Shown here: piece after piece, positions 37,496-46,557 of the stretch
How positions within the stretch are numbered: the stretch's first letter is position 1
How the letters are laid out: each line of letters starts with the position of its first letter
Assembly: GCA_020636025.1 (NCBI GenBank)
Contig: JACJYQ010000001.1
Location: 496,001-560,000, forward strand
Direction of reading: 5' to 3'
Length of the DNA stretch: 64,000 bases
From: Lewinellaceae bacterium
GTDB taxonomy: Bacteria > Bacteroidota > Bacteroidia > Chitinophagales > Saprospiraceae
Position numbers and translations under genes: made by a program
Notes under the pieces: model-generated
Told to the model about the DNA's origin: nothing
Databases searched by the model: none
The model's input: only the letters and a program-made list of their open reading frames with translations

Positions 37496-37576
37496 TTTTT
37501 GTCGTTAAAAAATGAAGAATCGACGACGAAATGTGGTGATTGTTTAAAATCCTTTCAATTTTGAGCCAATATTAAC

Positions 37577-38230
37577 ATGAGCGAATTTCTAAAGAAGTTT
37601 AAATCCGTCTTTATAGTAGAGGACGAAGAACCCCAAAACCAGGTTCAGGAAACTGAATCAACTCCTCAAACAGACTCTGCAACAGAGTCGAAAAAAACTG
37701 AGGAAACCTCCGGTGGAATAGACAAAAAATTTTTGGAAGTGTTGGCATCAGCCCTGGAAAAGAATAATCAGGAAGGATTTGATTATTTTGAATTCCGCCA
37801 ATCACTGATCAATCTTTCAAAAATGCCCATGGATGAAGCCACTCGTTTCAAATCAGCATTTGCTACTGCGCAGACAATGGGTGTCAGTGCTGCTCAATTG
37901 GTTGAATCTGTCAAGTTCTATCTGAATGTTTTGGCTAATGAACATGCTCGCTTTAACGAGGCCCATGCACAGCAGCGCGTCCGCCTAATTGGCAACAGGG
38001 AAGAGGAGTTGAAGAAACTAGAGGCATTAATTCAACAGAAGACTGCTCAAATTGAACAGCTTAAGCAAGAAATTGCACAACATCAGAAAAACAGGGAGAC
38101 GATTCATGGCCAAATTGGTGATGCAACCCTTAAAATTGAAAAGACTAAAGCCGATTTTGATGCCACCATTTCATCTGTTAATGGACAACTAGAGGAAGAT
38201 ATGAAATTAATTCAACAACATCTTTCCTGA
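37577..38230 (+). CDS. Uncharacterised coiled-coil protein, first gene of a PspA-like set
   Basis: This 217-residue protein is not recognised by family. It has no signal peptide or membrane helix. A short N-terminal segment (MSEFLKKFKSVFIVEDEE) is followed by an acidic, Ser/Thr/Gln-rich linker (about 19-48). A compact helical domain comes next (about 50-135, FLEVLASALEKNNQEGFDYF onward). A long coiled coil ends the protein (about 140-217, EEELKKLEALIQQKTAQIEQ onward). It should be cytoplasmic. It leads two further genes on the same strand, a tiny membrane protein and a PspA/IM30-like membrane protein. A shared role in membrane maintenance or stress is a contextual inference only. Confidence 0.7.
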   Translation: MSEFLKKFKSVFIVEDEEPQNQVQETESTPQTDSATESKKTEETSGGIDKKFLEVLASALEKNNQEGFDYFEFRQSLINLSKMPMDEATRFKSAFATAQTMGVSAAQLVESVKFYLNVLANEHARFNEAHAQQRVRLIGNREEELKKLEALIQQKTAQIEQLKQEIAQHQKNRETIHGQIGDATLKIEKTKADFDATISSVNGQLEEDMKLIQQHLS

Positions 38231-38239
38231 TAATAATTA

Positions 38240-38260
38240 TTATCTGGCCAGGCCAGATAA
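38240..38260 (+). other. Perfect short hairpin between genes
   Basis: TTATCTGGCC (38240-38249), one spacer base, then GGCCAGATAA (38251-38260) form a near-perfect palindrome 10 bp after the coiled-coil gene. With no T-tract it may be an RNA-processing or stability element, or an operator, rather than a terminator. Confidence 0.4.
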
Positions 38261-38294
38261 CACACAACAATTCGAAAACAAAAACAATTTTGAC

Positions 38295-38489
38295 ATGAAC
38301 GATCTTCTGAAAAATCCGATTATAGTATTCTTTGCTGGTTTACTTGCCTTATGGCTCGTTTTTAAACTCCTGAATATTGTTTTGGGTATGTTCTGGCTTT
38401 TTGTGTTGGCATTTGTAGTGCTTTTTATTGTAAATGACCGATTCAGAAATCTGATTAAATCCTTCTTTAATAGTATTTTTAACCGGTAA
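38295..38489 (+). CDS. Small membrane protein (64 residues)
   Basis: This small protein consists almost entirely of hydrophobic sequence. Residues about 7-28 (PIIVFFAGLLALWLVFKLLN) and 29-48 (IVLGMFWLFVLAFVVLFIVN) form one long or two adjacent membrane helices. They are followed by a basic tail (DRFRNLIKSFFNSIFNR) that may lie along the membrane as an amphipathic helix. No family is recognised. It sits 64 bp after the coiled-coil gene and 63 bp before the PspA-like gene on the same strand, so it is probably part of one operon. Position and a start with MNDLLKNP support a real gene. Confidence 0.65.
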   Translation: MNDLLKNPIIVFFAGLLALWLVFKLLNIVLGMFWLFVLAFVVLFIVNDRFRNLIKSFFNSIFNR

Positions 38490-38552
38490 ATGGCATCTGG
38501 ATGATGTCTGCATCAATAAAAACGACAATAACCATTCATTTTTCAAATTAAT

Positions 38553-39584
38553 ATGACAGATCTACAACCGATCAAACCCAAAAATTTTTGGGAACGCCCG
38601 GAAGGTGTTACCGGAGGGCTATTTATGGCAGCTATCCTGTTGGGAGGCGGATATTTATTGTATAAAGCTTTGCCTACGCTGATTACGCTGGCAGAAAATA
38701 CACTGTATTTGGCAGGCATCCTTGCTGCTCTGGCCGCAGTAATCTATGTAGTACTTGATCCCAAAATGCGAAACCTTGTCTGGTATATGTACAAATCAGT
38801 TATGCGTTGGGTAACCGGCATATTTGTACAGATCGACCCGATTGGTATTCTGAAAAATTACATTGAAGATCTAAAAAACAGTCTTGGCAAAATGAACCGT
38901 CAGATTTCTAACCTGAAGGGTCAGATGTACAAACTGAGCGAAATGATCAAGCAAAACCAGCGGGATATCAAAAATAATCTTGGTTTGGCCAGTAAGGCAA
39001 AGGAAACAGGCAGGGAGTCGATGATGGTCCTGAAAGCCAGAAAAGCTGGTCGCCTTCAGGAATCAAACATGAAACTGGAAGACTTGTACAAGAGAATGGA
39101 AGTACTCTACCGGGTATTGACTAAAATGTATGAAAATTCAGAGATCATGCTTGAGGACCTTAGCGATCAGGTAGTGGTGAAAGAGCAGGAATACAAGGCT
39201 ATCAAGGCCAGTCACTCTGCTATGCGCTCAGCAATGAATATTCTAAGCGGCAACTCTGACAAAAAATATATGTATGATATGGCCTTGGAGGCTATGGCAG
39301 AGGATGTTGGCCAAAAGGTTGGTGAAATGGAGCGCTTTATGGATATGTCCAAAAACTTTATGGATGGTATAGATCTTCAAAATGGAGTATTCGAAGAAGA
39401 AGGTCTTGCCATGTTGGAAAAATGGGAAAAAGAAGGCGTCTCTTTCCTTCTTGGTGGCGAAAAAAGCAAGATCGTAGCCAAAGCCAACAGCCCTTCTGAA
39501 GTACTCGATTTAAACGCGCCAGTTGCACATCCAACTAAAGAGCAAAGAGGCGGAAATCAGTATGATTCCTTTTTTGAACAATAA
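38553..39584 (+). CDS. Membrane-anchored PspA/IM30-like protein
   Basis: This 343-residue protein has two membrane helices at about 20-70 (GGLFMAAILLGGGYLLYKAL and NTLYLAGILAALAAVIYVVL). A long helical region, about 95-290, resembles PspA/IM30, the bacterial ESCRT-III-type membrane remodellers: DPIGILKNYIEDLKNSLGKM, then NRQISNLKGQMYKLSEMIKQ, and later VKEQEYKAIKASHSAMRSAM. A C-terminal segment (EEEGLAMLEKWEKEGVSFLL) and a disordered tail end the protein. Classical PspA has an N-terminal amphipathic helix, not a membrane anchor, so the anchored form is unusual. It is the last gene of the three-gene set and is followed by a strong terminator. The PspA relationship is judged by eye from helix pattern and spacing. 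Confidence 0.6.
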   Translation: MTDLQPIKPKNFWERPEGVTGGLFMAAILLGGGYLLYKALPTLITLAENTLYLAGILAALAAVIYVVLDPKMRNLVWYMYKSVMRWVTGIFVQIDPIGILKNYIEDLKNSLGKMNRQISNLKGQMYKLSEMIKQNQRDIKNNLGLASKAKETGRESMMVLKARKAGRLQESNMKLEDLYKRMEVLYRVLTKMYENSEIMLEDLSDQVVVKEQEYKAIKASHSAMRSAMNILSGNSDKKYMYDMALEAMAEDVGQKVGEMERFMDMSKNFMDGIDLQNGVFEEEGLAMLEKWEKEGVSFLLGGEKSKIVAKANSPSEVLDLNAPVAHPTKEQRGGNQYDSFFEQ

Positions 39585-39640
39585 GTTTGCTAATGAGCCA
39601 ATTTGAGAATTAGCTCATTTAATGGATATAAAACAATGAA

Positions 39641-39673
39641 AAGGGCGAATTCAGATATTCTGAATTCGCCCTT
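39641..39673. terminator. Bidirectional terminator
   Basis: A perfect 15-bp stem (AAGGGCGAATTCAGA with its complement) and 3-base loop lie between the convergent PspA-like and DUF1573 genes. A-rich sequence lies upstream and T-rich sequence downstream, so it can serve both strands. Confidence 0.85.
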
Positions 39674-39699
39674 ATGTTTTCAAATTAGCATATTTAAAT

Positions 39700-40140
39700 T
39701 CATTCATTTCTACTGCTGCTGAGCTGCACCTCAGGCATTACTTTTCCCGTAATGGCAAGCGGTACGGACTGACTTGTATCAAAATTGGTGAGAACAGTCA
39801 CGATGCGATAGAAATCACCCTCCCGGGCTCCATCATAGGTTACTTTAATAATGGTTGATTGACCAGGAGCTACTGGTTGTTTAGAGAATTCAGCACTTGT
39901 ACAGAAACAACTGCTTCTTACCTGAAGAAGCATTAAATTTTCAGAGCTAACATTTTTTACTTCGAAATCAAAGCTTACCGGCTTCCCGAAAGGAACGTCA
40001 CCGGCAGAAATTTGCTGAGGGAGCCACTGAACTTTTCCGGAATTCAGTGAGTTGTCTTCTGATCGTATTTTTTGAGCCTCTGCCTGTTGATATAGAAAAA
40101 GTAAAGCAGTTAAAAGCAGGAAATTATTCAGGTATTTCAT
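39700..40140 (-). CDS. DUF1573 domain secreted protein
   Basis: About 146 residues from the ATG at 40140, which opens a clean signal peptide (MKYLNNFLLLTALLFLYQQA, then EAQ); an upstream in-frame ATG at 40194 adds a hydrophilic leader and is less likely. Residues about 35-138 match the DUF1573 pattern, an Ig-like ASH/MSP-type fold: GDVPFGKPVSFDFEVKNVSS, then LQVRSSCFCTSAEF, then VAPGQSTIIKVTYD and a final strand ending ITGKVM. Such proteins are common in Bacteroidota envelopes; their function is not established. It stands alone, ending at the bidirectional terminator. Confidence 0.82.
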   Translation of the reverse strand: MKYLNNFLLLTALLFLYQQAEAQKIRSEDNSLNSGKVQWLPQQISAGDVPFGKPVSFDFEVKNVSSENLMLLQVRSSCFCTSAEFSKQPVAPGQSTIIKVTYDGAREGDFYRIVTVLTNFDTSQSVPLAITGKVMPEVQLSSSRNE

Positions 40141-40311
40141 AAGAAATGTGAACGTTGTGAATGAAGTGGTTCTATTTCTCGGCAGGGATTTCAAACATTC
40201 GGATTATAAAAGTAAAGCATGATATATGATCCAGGCAAAAATGAGGCCGAAATTGTTTTCAGAATATAATTTCCTGATTTCCGGAGTAAGAATGAATCTA
40301 CGAGACAAAAA

Positions 40312-40342
40312 ATCCCGGGACTTCAAATTGAAACCCCGGGAT
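40312..40342 (-). terminator. Terminator of the PKD metalloprotease gene
   Basis: Read on the minus strand, ATCCCGGG and CCCGGGAT form a stem around a 15-base loop with further TTCAA/TTGAA pairing, followed directly by a T6 run. It lies 36 bp after the stop codon. This is a textbook intrinsic terminator. Confidence 0.88.
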
Positions 40343-40377
40343 AATATTACATGCTGAGATACTTCCTCAGATATCCA

Positions 40378-43300
40378 TTATTTCTGCACAACAACTTTCA
40401 CATACTTAGCTGATCCATTTGCCTGGATACGCAAAGTATATACAGATGAAGGCAATTCGCTAAAGTCAAATTGTTTGTTCAGATTGCCACTGCTGAAGTC
40501 AATAATCTGGCTGGACATTAACTGTCCAAGATTATTGAATAGGGCAAATTCAACATTGTTCTCAGGCAAGCCGGTCATTTCTACCGTGAAGAAGCCAGAA
40601 GTAGGATTTGGGAACAATTTGAATTGATTAATCCAGGCAGCTTCTGATGTTCCAACTGAAGTAATAACCACAACTTGCTCCAAGGTGCTTGCCCCGCAGG
40701 TATTGGTGACTGTAAGCGTAACCGTATACATACCATTATCCACATACATGTGTGTAGGATTTGCTTCATCGCTGGTGTTTCCATCTCCAAAATCCCACAA
40801 ATAAGTGTTGCCCCCCATTGAGCTATTGTTGAAAGTCACAGCTCCACCAACGACAGTAAAGTCAAAACCGGCAGTTGGAAGGTCTATTATGGTAATGAAA
40901 GCCTGTTGAGTAACAGTATTTGATCCAAACAGATTAGTGGCCTCTAAAGTAACATCGTACACACCAGGAGTGGTGTAAGTAACAGATGGATTCTGGTCTG
41001 TAGAACTAGATGGATTTCCGCCACCAAATGTCCAGTTCCAGCTTGTTGGGTCACCAACTGTCTCATCTGTAAAGTTAATTTCGATGCCTGGGCATCCTGT
41101 TAACATGTCTGCGGTAAATGCCGGTACTGGTGCTGAACCTTCAATGATGACTTCTTGTGAGGTGGTATCAGATCCACACTCATTGCTTGCAATAAGTACA
41201 ACAGTATAAGTGCCTACACCAGCGTAAGTATGTGTAGGGTTGGCTAAATTACTAAAGCTGCCATCGCCGAAATTCCAATCGTACGAGTTTGCTCCCTGGC
41301 TTGAATTGTTTGTAATAACAGTCAATCCTCCGGTTGTTGTACTAAAGCCGGCATTTGGTGTTCCATTAACCGTAATACTTGCTGTTGCTGTACTACCACC
41401 AGCTGAATTAGAAGCAGTAAGTGTCACTGTATAAGTGCCAGGTGTATTCCAGGTTACTACCGGATCCTTTTCTGTGGATGTTGCTGGAGTGCCGCCTTCA
41501 AATTCCCAGAAGTAATCTGTAGCATTGTCGCTTGAAGTATTGGCAAAGTCTACTACCAATGGAGCGCATCCTACATTACTATTGAAGGTAAAGGCCGCAA
41601 CAGGCACTGTGACAATCGTGATGGTCTCCTCATAAATTGTTGTTCCACAATCGTTTGTCGCAGACAAAGTAACTGTATATGTGCCATCTTCAGTATACGT
41701 GTGAGATGGGTTTACTTCTGTACTGGTTCCACCATCACCAAATTCCCACATGTAGGAAGTCGCATTTGAAGATGTATTAGTGAAGCTTACAGAATTTGTA
41801 TTAACCACAGAGGTGAATCCACTGCTCGGTGGGCCAAGCACTGTGATAAAGGCCGGCATGAACAGCATACTGCTTCCGCCAGGGCCTGATGCAATAAGTG
41901 TCACATCATACACACCAGGTGTGTTATACACGACTACCGGATTTGGATCTGACGAAGTACTTGGATCACCACCTGGGAAATCCCAACTCCAGGTATCTGT
42001 ATTGTCTGAAGACATGTCGATAAACTGAACCGTAAATGGTGCACAACCTTCGGTATCGTCGGCGCCGAATCCAGCTTGTGGGCTGGTTACGATGTCTACA
42101 GTTTGGGTATAAGTGCTGGTGCCACAATCATTGGTTGCCGTCAATACAATGGTGTAAGTGCCGTCGCTTGTATAAATATGATCTGGATCAGATTCTGTGC
42201 TGGTATCGCCATCACCAAAATCCCACTCATAGCTATCAGCATCTACACTTGTATTTGTAAGACTTACGAGACTATCAACTACGCTTTCATTGAACCCAGC
42301 AGTTGGAACAGTACCAACTGAAATGTAATCAACAAGCGTAGTGGTATCAGAGCCAGCCGCATTGGTGGCTATCAATGTTACATCATAAGTTCCTGGTGTG
42401 TCATACACAACCACAGGATTCTGATCTGTTGATGTGCTTGGGTTTCCTCCTGGGAAAATCCATTCAAAACTTACTGAGTTGTTGCTGGATGCATTGTTAA
42501 ACTGAACCGTAAATGGTACACAACCACTTGTTTGCGGAGCATTGAAATTGGCTGTTGGCAAGGTGGTTACAGTAATCTCCATGGTGGCTGTGGTAGTTCC
42601 ACATTCATTGGTGGCCGTCAGCACAACTGTATATGTACCGTCCATATCGTACTCATGAACCGGATCCTGTTCTGCACTATTGTTTCCGTCACCAAAGTCC
42701 CATTCATATGAATCAGCATTGCTGGAGGTATTTGTGAATGTTACTTCGTGTCCGTTATTAGCACTTGTAAATCCGGCATCTGGAGTAGTATTCACATTAA
42801 TGTATCCATCAAGAGTAGTAGTATCAGAACCTGCACTGTTTGTAGCAATGAGTGTTACATCATATGTGCCCGGAGTATCGTATACAACCGTTGGATTTGT
42901 TTCAGTAGATGTACCTGGGTTTCCTCCTGGAAAAATCCATTCAAAACTTACAGAGTTGTTACTTGATGCGTTGTTGAATTGTACAGTAAATGGTGCGCAA
43001 CCTTCTGTTTCATTCGAATTGAAATTGGCAGTTGGTGGTGTAACAATGGTCACCGTTTGTGTGCTGGTAACCGTTCCACAATCATTCGTAGCACTTAGCA
43101 CAACAGTATACACTCCATCTGTTGCATATTCATGAACCGGATCTTGCTCTGTACTGTTCTCTCCGTCACCAAAATCCCATTCATAAGAATTTGCCTCCGT
43201 CGAATTATTGGTAAATGTTACAATAACACCATTTGTAACGCTGCTAAAATCAGCATCCGGCACTGTGGTGACGGTTATGGTATCACTAACGCTTGTATTG

Positions 43301-45645
43301 CCAGAGGCATTAAAAGCGGTTAATGTTGCGACATAAGTACCTGCTGTGTTGTATACCACAACCGGATTTGGATCACTCGATGAAGCAGGGTTTCCGCCCG
43401 GGAAATCCCAATGCAAAGAATCAGCACCGCTGGAATTATCGGTGAATTCCACAGTGAAAGGTGCACAGCCGGAATTTCCGGACGTTGAGAAGGCCGCCAC
43501 TGGTGGCGGAGCTACTGTTACATCCTTAGTCTTAATTACTTCACCACAATCGTTTATTGCCGTGAGTGTTACAGAATATGTTCCTCCATCGGGATAGATA
43601 TGAACCGGGTCTTCAACCGTGCTCGTATCCCCATCGCCAAATTCCCATAGGTAGGAAGTGGCGTTTACGCTTGTATTATCGAAGGTTACGGTTAGCCCGT
43701 TTGCCGTATGAGTAAAACCTGGCGCAGGAACCGTTTGAACCGTGATGTAATCCGTTTTGGTGATCGTATTGGAACCTACGCTGTTAAAAGCGGTAAGTGT
43801 CACAGGGAAGGTGCCAGATGACTGGTAAATTACAATCGGATTTGGCTGGTTGGATGCAGCCGGGCTACCACCAGGGAATGACCATGCATAAGATACAGAG
43901 TTGTTGGAAGATTCATTCTGAAATTGTACTAACAGAGATGCGCATCCACTGGTTGGGTCTGCCGAGAAATCAGGTGTTGGCCATGTGTTTACAGTAAAGG
44001 TCTTGGTCGCTTCTCCACAGCTGTTGAAGGCCGTAAGGGTAACTACGTAAAGTCCAGCCTGAAAGTAAGTATACTCGGGATTCACCTCAGAACTTTGTCC
44101 TCCGTCACCAAAATCCCACAAATAACTATCGGCATCCGTTGATAGATTGGTGAAAGTAGCCGTTAGATTATTCATGGTGAAGGAATAATTGGCAAACGGT
44201 TGTGGATCAATCGTAATTGACTTGGTGATGCTGTTTGATCCACCTGCCCCAACAATGGTGAGGGTTACATTGTGCGATCCGGGCGTAGTAAAGGTTGAAG
44301 TAGGATTCTGAGAAGTTGAAGATGGTGGGTTGCCACCGCTAAAGGCCCAGTTCCAGGTAGTGATCAATCCGGATGACAAATCGGTAAAATCAACAGGTGT
44401 ACCCGCACAAGCAGGATTTGGTGCCCAGTCAAAGTCAGCGATCAATGGTGGCGCAGGGTTGCAATCAGCCAAACAACCATTATTGATTTTTGACTGCATA
44501 TAAGAACTAATAGAGTTCACTGATTGTCCGCTCCATACATTAGAGTTTGACACGAAAGGACTCATGATAAATCCACCACCTCCATCGTGTACCGCACTGA
44601 AATTGTGTCCAATTTCATGTGAAGTCATGCAGCGTAGCTGTTCAGAGTTTCCAGTAAAATCCTGCAGGCAATGGTAATTGCTACTGTTACAAACACCGTT
44701 CAAATAGGCAATACCAACAGTACCGCCCGTGAAATCGCGATCGGTCCATAGCTCGCCAATATCAAAGTTAGCACCAAAATTGCCCCCGTTGCCCCAGGTG
44801 CGGAAACTGCCAAGCAATGTGCCGGCATCGTTTGATGCAGACCAGGGGCCAGGCCAGCTGGTGGCAACAAATTGAGTAACAATATTGAAACAAAGATCAT
44901 TGTCAAAATTACCAGTGTAGTCAACTTCTACATCATTGATTACACCTACGTTGTGATTTTCTACAGCTGCTACGGAGCCATATTTGTCCAGCATCAGTTT
45001 GTCTGAAGCAATGGCAAGTTCCAATTCAAAAGTACCTACCAAATCCGGTGATGCATTATTGAGCAGTTCTTTAATATCCCACTCTGCTGCTTTTTCCATT
45101 TCATGAGTGACACCGCATTCAACCTTGTGGTCGTGAGAAACACTTGATTTCTCATATATCAAAAACAAATTCTGATCGGCGCCTGGAAGCAGGTAGCGCA
45201 AAGGCTCAATACGCCAAACCAATCCGTTTTCTTCAATGAAACCGTATAGGAAGTCTTTGTTAATGGTCAGTCTAACCCGACCGCCATTTTTTTCGTAACC
45301 CTTAAAAGCAATGTTTGGGTATTGTTTGATAACCTCATTTCCATTAGGAGTCTGCACAGTCAGAAAGTAGTCTGGAGAAAAGAGATTACTGCTTGTCAGG
45401 TTCAAATCCCAATTGTGATTCCCTACCTGAAAACTCAGGTTTGATTCAGCGTTGGACTTAACGAATGTACCAAGTTGTTCAGCGTTGAATCTGAAAACTT
45501 CATAGTCTGCAAATGCTTCTTTTAACTTAACCGATTGAAAATCTAGTTTTTCTCCGGTAAAAGACTGAGCATTGATGATCTGAATGGATGAAAAAATAAA
45601 AAGAAGGAATGCCAACAGGCATTGGATGCGGTGACGATTTGTCAT
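40378..45645 (-). CDS. Secreted M12B-type zinc metalloprotease with 16 PKD domains and T9SS type A domain
   Basis: This 1755-residue protein has a signal peptide (about 1-27) and a propeptide-like region to about 195. A reprolysin-type metalloprotease domain spans about 200-395. Its zinc site is HEIGHNFSAVHD (His343, Glu344, His347, His353), with a Met-turn candidate in GGFIMSPF shortly after. Sixteen PKD domains follow from about 397 to 1665, alternating between two types: a longer Cys-containing one (GCAPFTVQF...PGGNP...PGTYDVTLIA) and a shorter DFGDG one. The C-terminal sorting domain (about 1670-1755, INQFKLFPNPTSGFFTVEMT to YVKVVVQK) marks T9SS type A export. It should be a secreted or surface peptidase that digests or binds extracellular polymers. 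It has its own promoter and terminator. Confidence 0.9.
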   Translation of the reverse strand: MTNRHRIQCLLAFLLFIFSSIQIINAQSFTGEKLDFQSVKLKEAFADYEVFRFNAEQLGTFVKSNAESNLSFQVGNHNWDLNLTSSNLFSPDYFLTVQTPNGNEVIKQYPNIAFKGYEKNGGRVRLTINKDFLYGFIEENGLVWRIEPLRYLLPGADQNLFLIYEKSSVSHDHKVECGVTHEMEKAAEWDIKELLNNASPDLVGTFELELAIASDKLMLDKYGSVAAVENHNVGVINDVEVDYTGNFDNDLCFNIVTQFVATSWPGPWSASNDAGTLLGSFRTWGNGGNFGANFDIGELWTDRDFTGGTVGIAYLNGVCNSSNYHCLQDFTGNSEQLRCMTSHEIGHNFSAVHDGGGGFIMSPFVSNSNVWSGQSVNSISSYMQSKINNGCLADCNPAPPLIADFDWAPNPACAGTPVDFTDLSSGLITTWNWAFSGGNPPSSTSQNPTSTFTTPGSHNVTLTIVGAGGSNSITKSITIDPQPFANYSFTMNNLTATFTNLSTDADSYLWDFGDGGQSSEVNPEYTYFQAGLYVVTLTAFNSCGEATKTFTVNTWPTPDFSADPTSGCASLLVQFQNESSNNSVSYAWSFPGGSPAASNQPNPIVIYQSSGTFPVTLTAFNSVGSNTITKTDYITVQTVPAPGFTHTANGLTVTFDNTSVNATSYLWEFGDGDTSTVEDPVHIYPDGGTYSVTLTAINDCGEVIKTKDVTVAPPPVAAFSTSGNSGCAPFTVEFTDNSSGADSLHWDFPGGNPASSSDPNPVVVYNTAGTYVATLTAFNASGNTSVSDTITVTTVPDADFSSVTNGVIVTFTNNSTEANSYEWDFGDGENSTEQDPVHEYATDGVYTVVLSATNDCGTVTSTQTVTIVTPPTANFNSNETEGCAPFTVQFNNASSNNSVSFEWIFPGGNPGTSTETNPTVVYDTPGTYDVTLIATNSAGSDTTTLDGYINVNTTPDAGFTSANNGHEVTFTNTSSNADSYEWDFGDGNNSAEQDPVHEYDMDGTYTVVLTATNECGTTTATMEITVTTLPTANFNAPQTSGCVPFTVQFNNASSNNSVSFEWIFPGGNPSTSTDQNPVVVYDTPGTYDVTLIATNAAGSDTTTLVDYISVGTVPTAGFNESVVDSLVSLTNTSVDADSYEWDFGDGDTSTESDPDHIYTSDGTYTIVLTATNDCGTSTYTQTVDIVTSPQAGFGADDTEGCAPFTVQFIDMSSDNTDTWSWDFPGGDPSTSSDPNPVVVYNTPGVYDVTLIASGPGGSSMLFMPAFITVLGPPSSGFTSVVNTNSVSFTNTSSNATSYMWEFGDGGTSTEVNPSHTYTEDGTYTVTLSATNDCGTTIYEETITIVTVPVAAFTFNSNVGCAPLVVDFANTSSDNATDYFWEFEGGTPATSTEKDPVVTWNTPGTYTVTLTASNSAGGSTATASITVNGTPNAGFSTTTGGLTVITNNSSQGANSYDWNFGDGSFSNLANPTHTYAGVGTYTVVLIASNECGSDTTSQEVIIEGSAPVPAFTADMLTGCPGIEINFTDETVGDPTSWNWTFGGGNPSSSTDQNPSVTYTTPGVYDVTLEATNLFGSNTVTQQAFITIIDLPTAGFDFTVVGGAVTFNNSSMGGNTYLWDFGDGNTSDEANPTHMYVDNGMYTVTLTVTNTCGASTLEQVVVITSVGTSEAAWINQFKLFPNPTSGFFTVEMTGLPENNVEFALFNNLGQLMSSQIIDFSSGNLNKQFDFSELPSSVYTLRIQANGSAKYVKVVVQK
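40650..44460 (-). repeat. Eight tandem PKD dyads (about 159 residues each)
   Basis: The 16 PKD domains of the metalloprotease alternate strictly in two types. Type A, about 84 residues, has GCAPFTVQF, FPGGNP and NPVVVY. Type B, about 75 residues, has SYEWDFGDG, DPVHEY and ATNDCGT. The higher-order unit is therefore an A-B pair of about 475 bp repeated eight times. The central pairs are the most alike. Confidence 0.8.
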
Positions 45646-45766
45646 AGTTAATCCAAATTTAATTAAATTGATGGATATGGAAAATTAAGAATGAATCGGC
45701 GGGAATCAATTTCGGCTTTGCAAAGATTAGCAGTTCCTAAGGGTTGGCATAAATAAAATTTCGGGG

Positions 45767-45800
45767 CAAAATTAGAAGTTGTCCAAAAATATCGCGCAAA
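45767..45800 (-). promoter_or_regulatory. Promoter for the PKD metalloprotease
   Basis: On the minus strand, TTTG (45800-45797) and TAATTTTG (45774-45767) fit the Bacteroidota -33/-7 consensus with a 22-bp spacer, giving a 5' leader of roughly 110 bases. Confidence 0.45.
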
Positions 45801-45855
45801 AGATAAATAAAAATTGTTCGCTATGCTCATACGCGACTTTCATTGCCCATTTAAC

Positions 45856-45863
45856 TACTTTTG
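45856..45863 (+). promoter_or_regulatory. -7 promoter element TACTTTTG upstream of the barrel gene
   Basis: TACTTTTG is a perfect TAnnTTTG match 36 bp before the ATG at 45900. No exact TTTG lies at the expected distance (nearest is TTTC), so this is a partial promoter match. Confidence 0.4.
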
Positions 45864-45899
45864 CCCTGGTTTTTCCAAGTAACAATTAATTATTCTGAC

Positions 45900-46490
45900 A
45901 TGAAACACAAAAATGCTCAACTGATTTTCGCTTTTCTTTTGGCCTTGCTTTCCTTTTCCAGCAATGCACAAAGAGTTATCACCTCTGAAGAAGAACCTAA
46001 ACAGGAAAAATCTACGAACCAATTGAGTTCCCGGATTTGGTATGGCGGTGGTTTTCAACTCGGATTCAGCTCCTATTACGGGGGCAATGTCTTTGCTTTT
46101 GGACTTAGTCCTATGGTCGGATATAAAATTATTGAACCGGTATCCATAGGTCCGCGCGTTGAAATGACTTATACTTCTTTCAAACAACCGGGTTTCAAAG
46201 CCGTTAGCCTGTTTGATGTAGATGCTGGCGTGTTCCTGCGCTTTAGGGTGTTTAGAGGGCTTTTCCTACAGGGAGAGTTGTCAAACTCATGGCTTCAACA
46301 GGCAGTGTATGGGTCTCAGGAAAAAGTTAGAACCCAGAGATTTAACCAGCGGATTGGCGCCGGTTGGAATTTTGGGAACGGGCAGGCAGGATCCGAACTT
46401 GGTGTGTTTTATAATTTTGCCATTGCCAACGACCTTTATGCTTATGAAAACCCTTTGGGTTACCGTTTTGGCTTTACCTGGAATTTTTAA
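45900..46490 (+). CDS. Small outer-membrane β-barrel protein
   Basis: About 196 residues from the ATG at 45900, which gives a signal peptide (MKHKNAQLIFAFLLALLSFS, then SNAQ); a TTG at 45861 is in frame but adds a poor leader. After a charged linker, the protein is a series of amphipathic strands: IWYGGGFQLGFSSYYGGNVF, FAFGLSPMVGYKI, VSIGPRVEMTYTSF, VDAGVFLRFRVFRGLFLQGE, IGAGWNFGNGQAGSELGVFY and a final YRFGFTWNF. The terminal aromatic Phe is typical of BAM-assembled barrels. The pattern suggests an 8-stranded porin-like barrel of the outer-membrane OMP_b-brl type. Function is unknown. It precedes the amidohydrolase-like gene by 67 bp on the same strand. Confidence 0.75.
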   Translation: MKHKNAQLIFAFLLALLSFSSNAQRVITSEEEPKQEKSTNQLSSRIWYGGGFQLGFSSYYGGNVFAFGLSPMVGYKIIEPVSIGPRVEMTYTSFKQPGFKAVSLFDVDAGVFLRFRVFRGLFLQGELSNSWLQQAVYGSQEKVRTQRFNQRIGAGWNFGNGQAGSELGVFYNFAIANDLYAYENPLGYRFGFTWNF

Positions 46491-46557
46491 ACTCACACCA
46501 GCGAAAGCATGAAAACCGATTTTATCAAACATACTTTGAAGAAAATAAAATCTCATC

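Noticed and set aside
40650..44460. Possible CRISPR-like direct repeats
   Set aside because: The repetition is protein-level PKD duplication with diverged codons and a 475-bp period, not short identical repeats with unique spacers.
40378..45645. Cellulosome-like enzyme partner for the cohesin-like domains
   Set aside because: The metalloprotease has PKD domains and a sorting domain but no dockerin-like loops, so it is not an obvious client.
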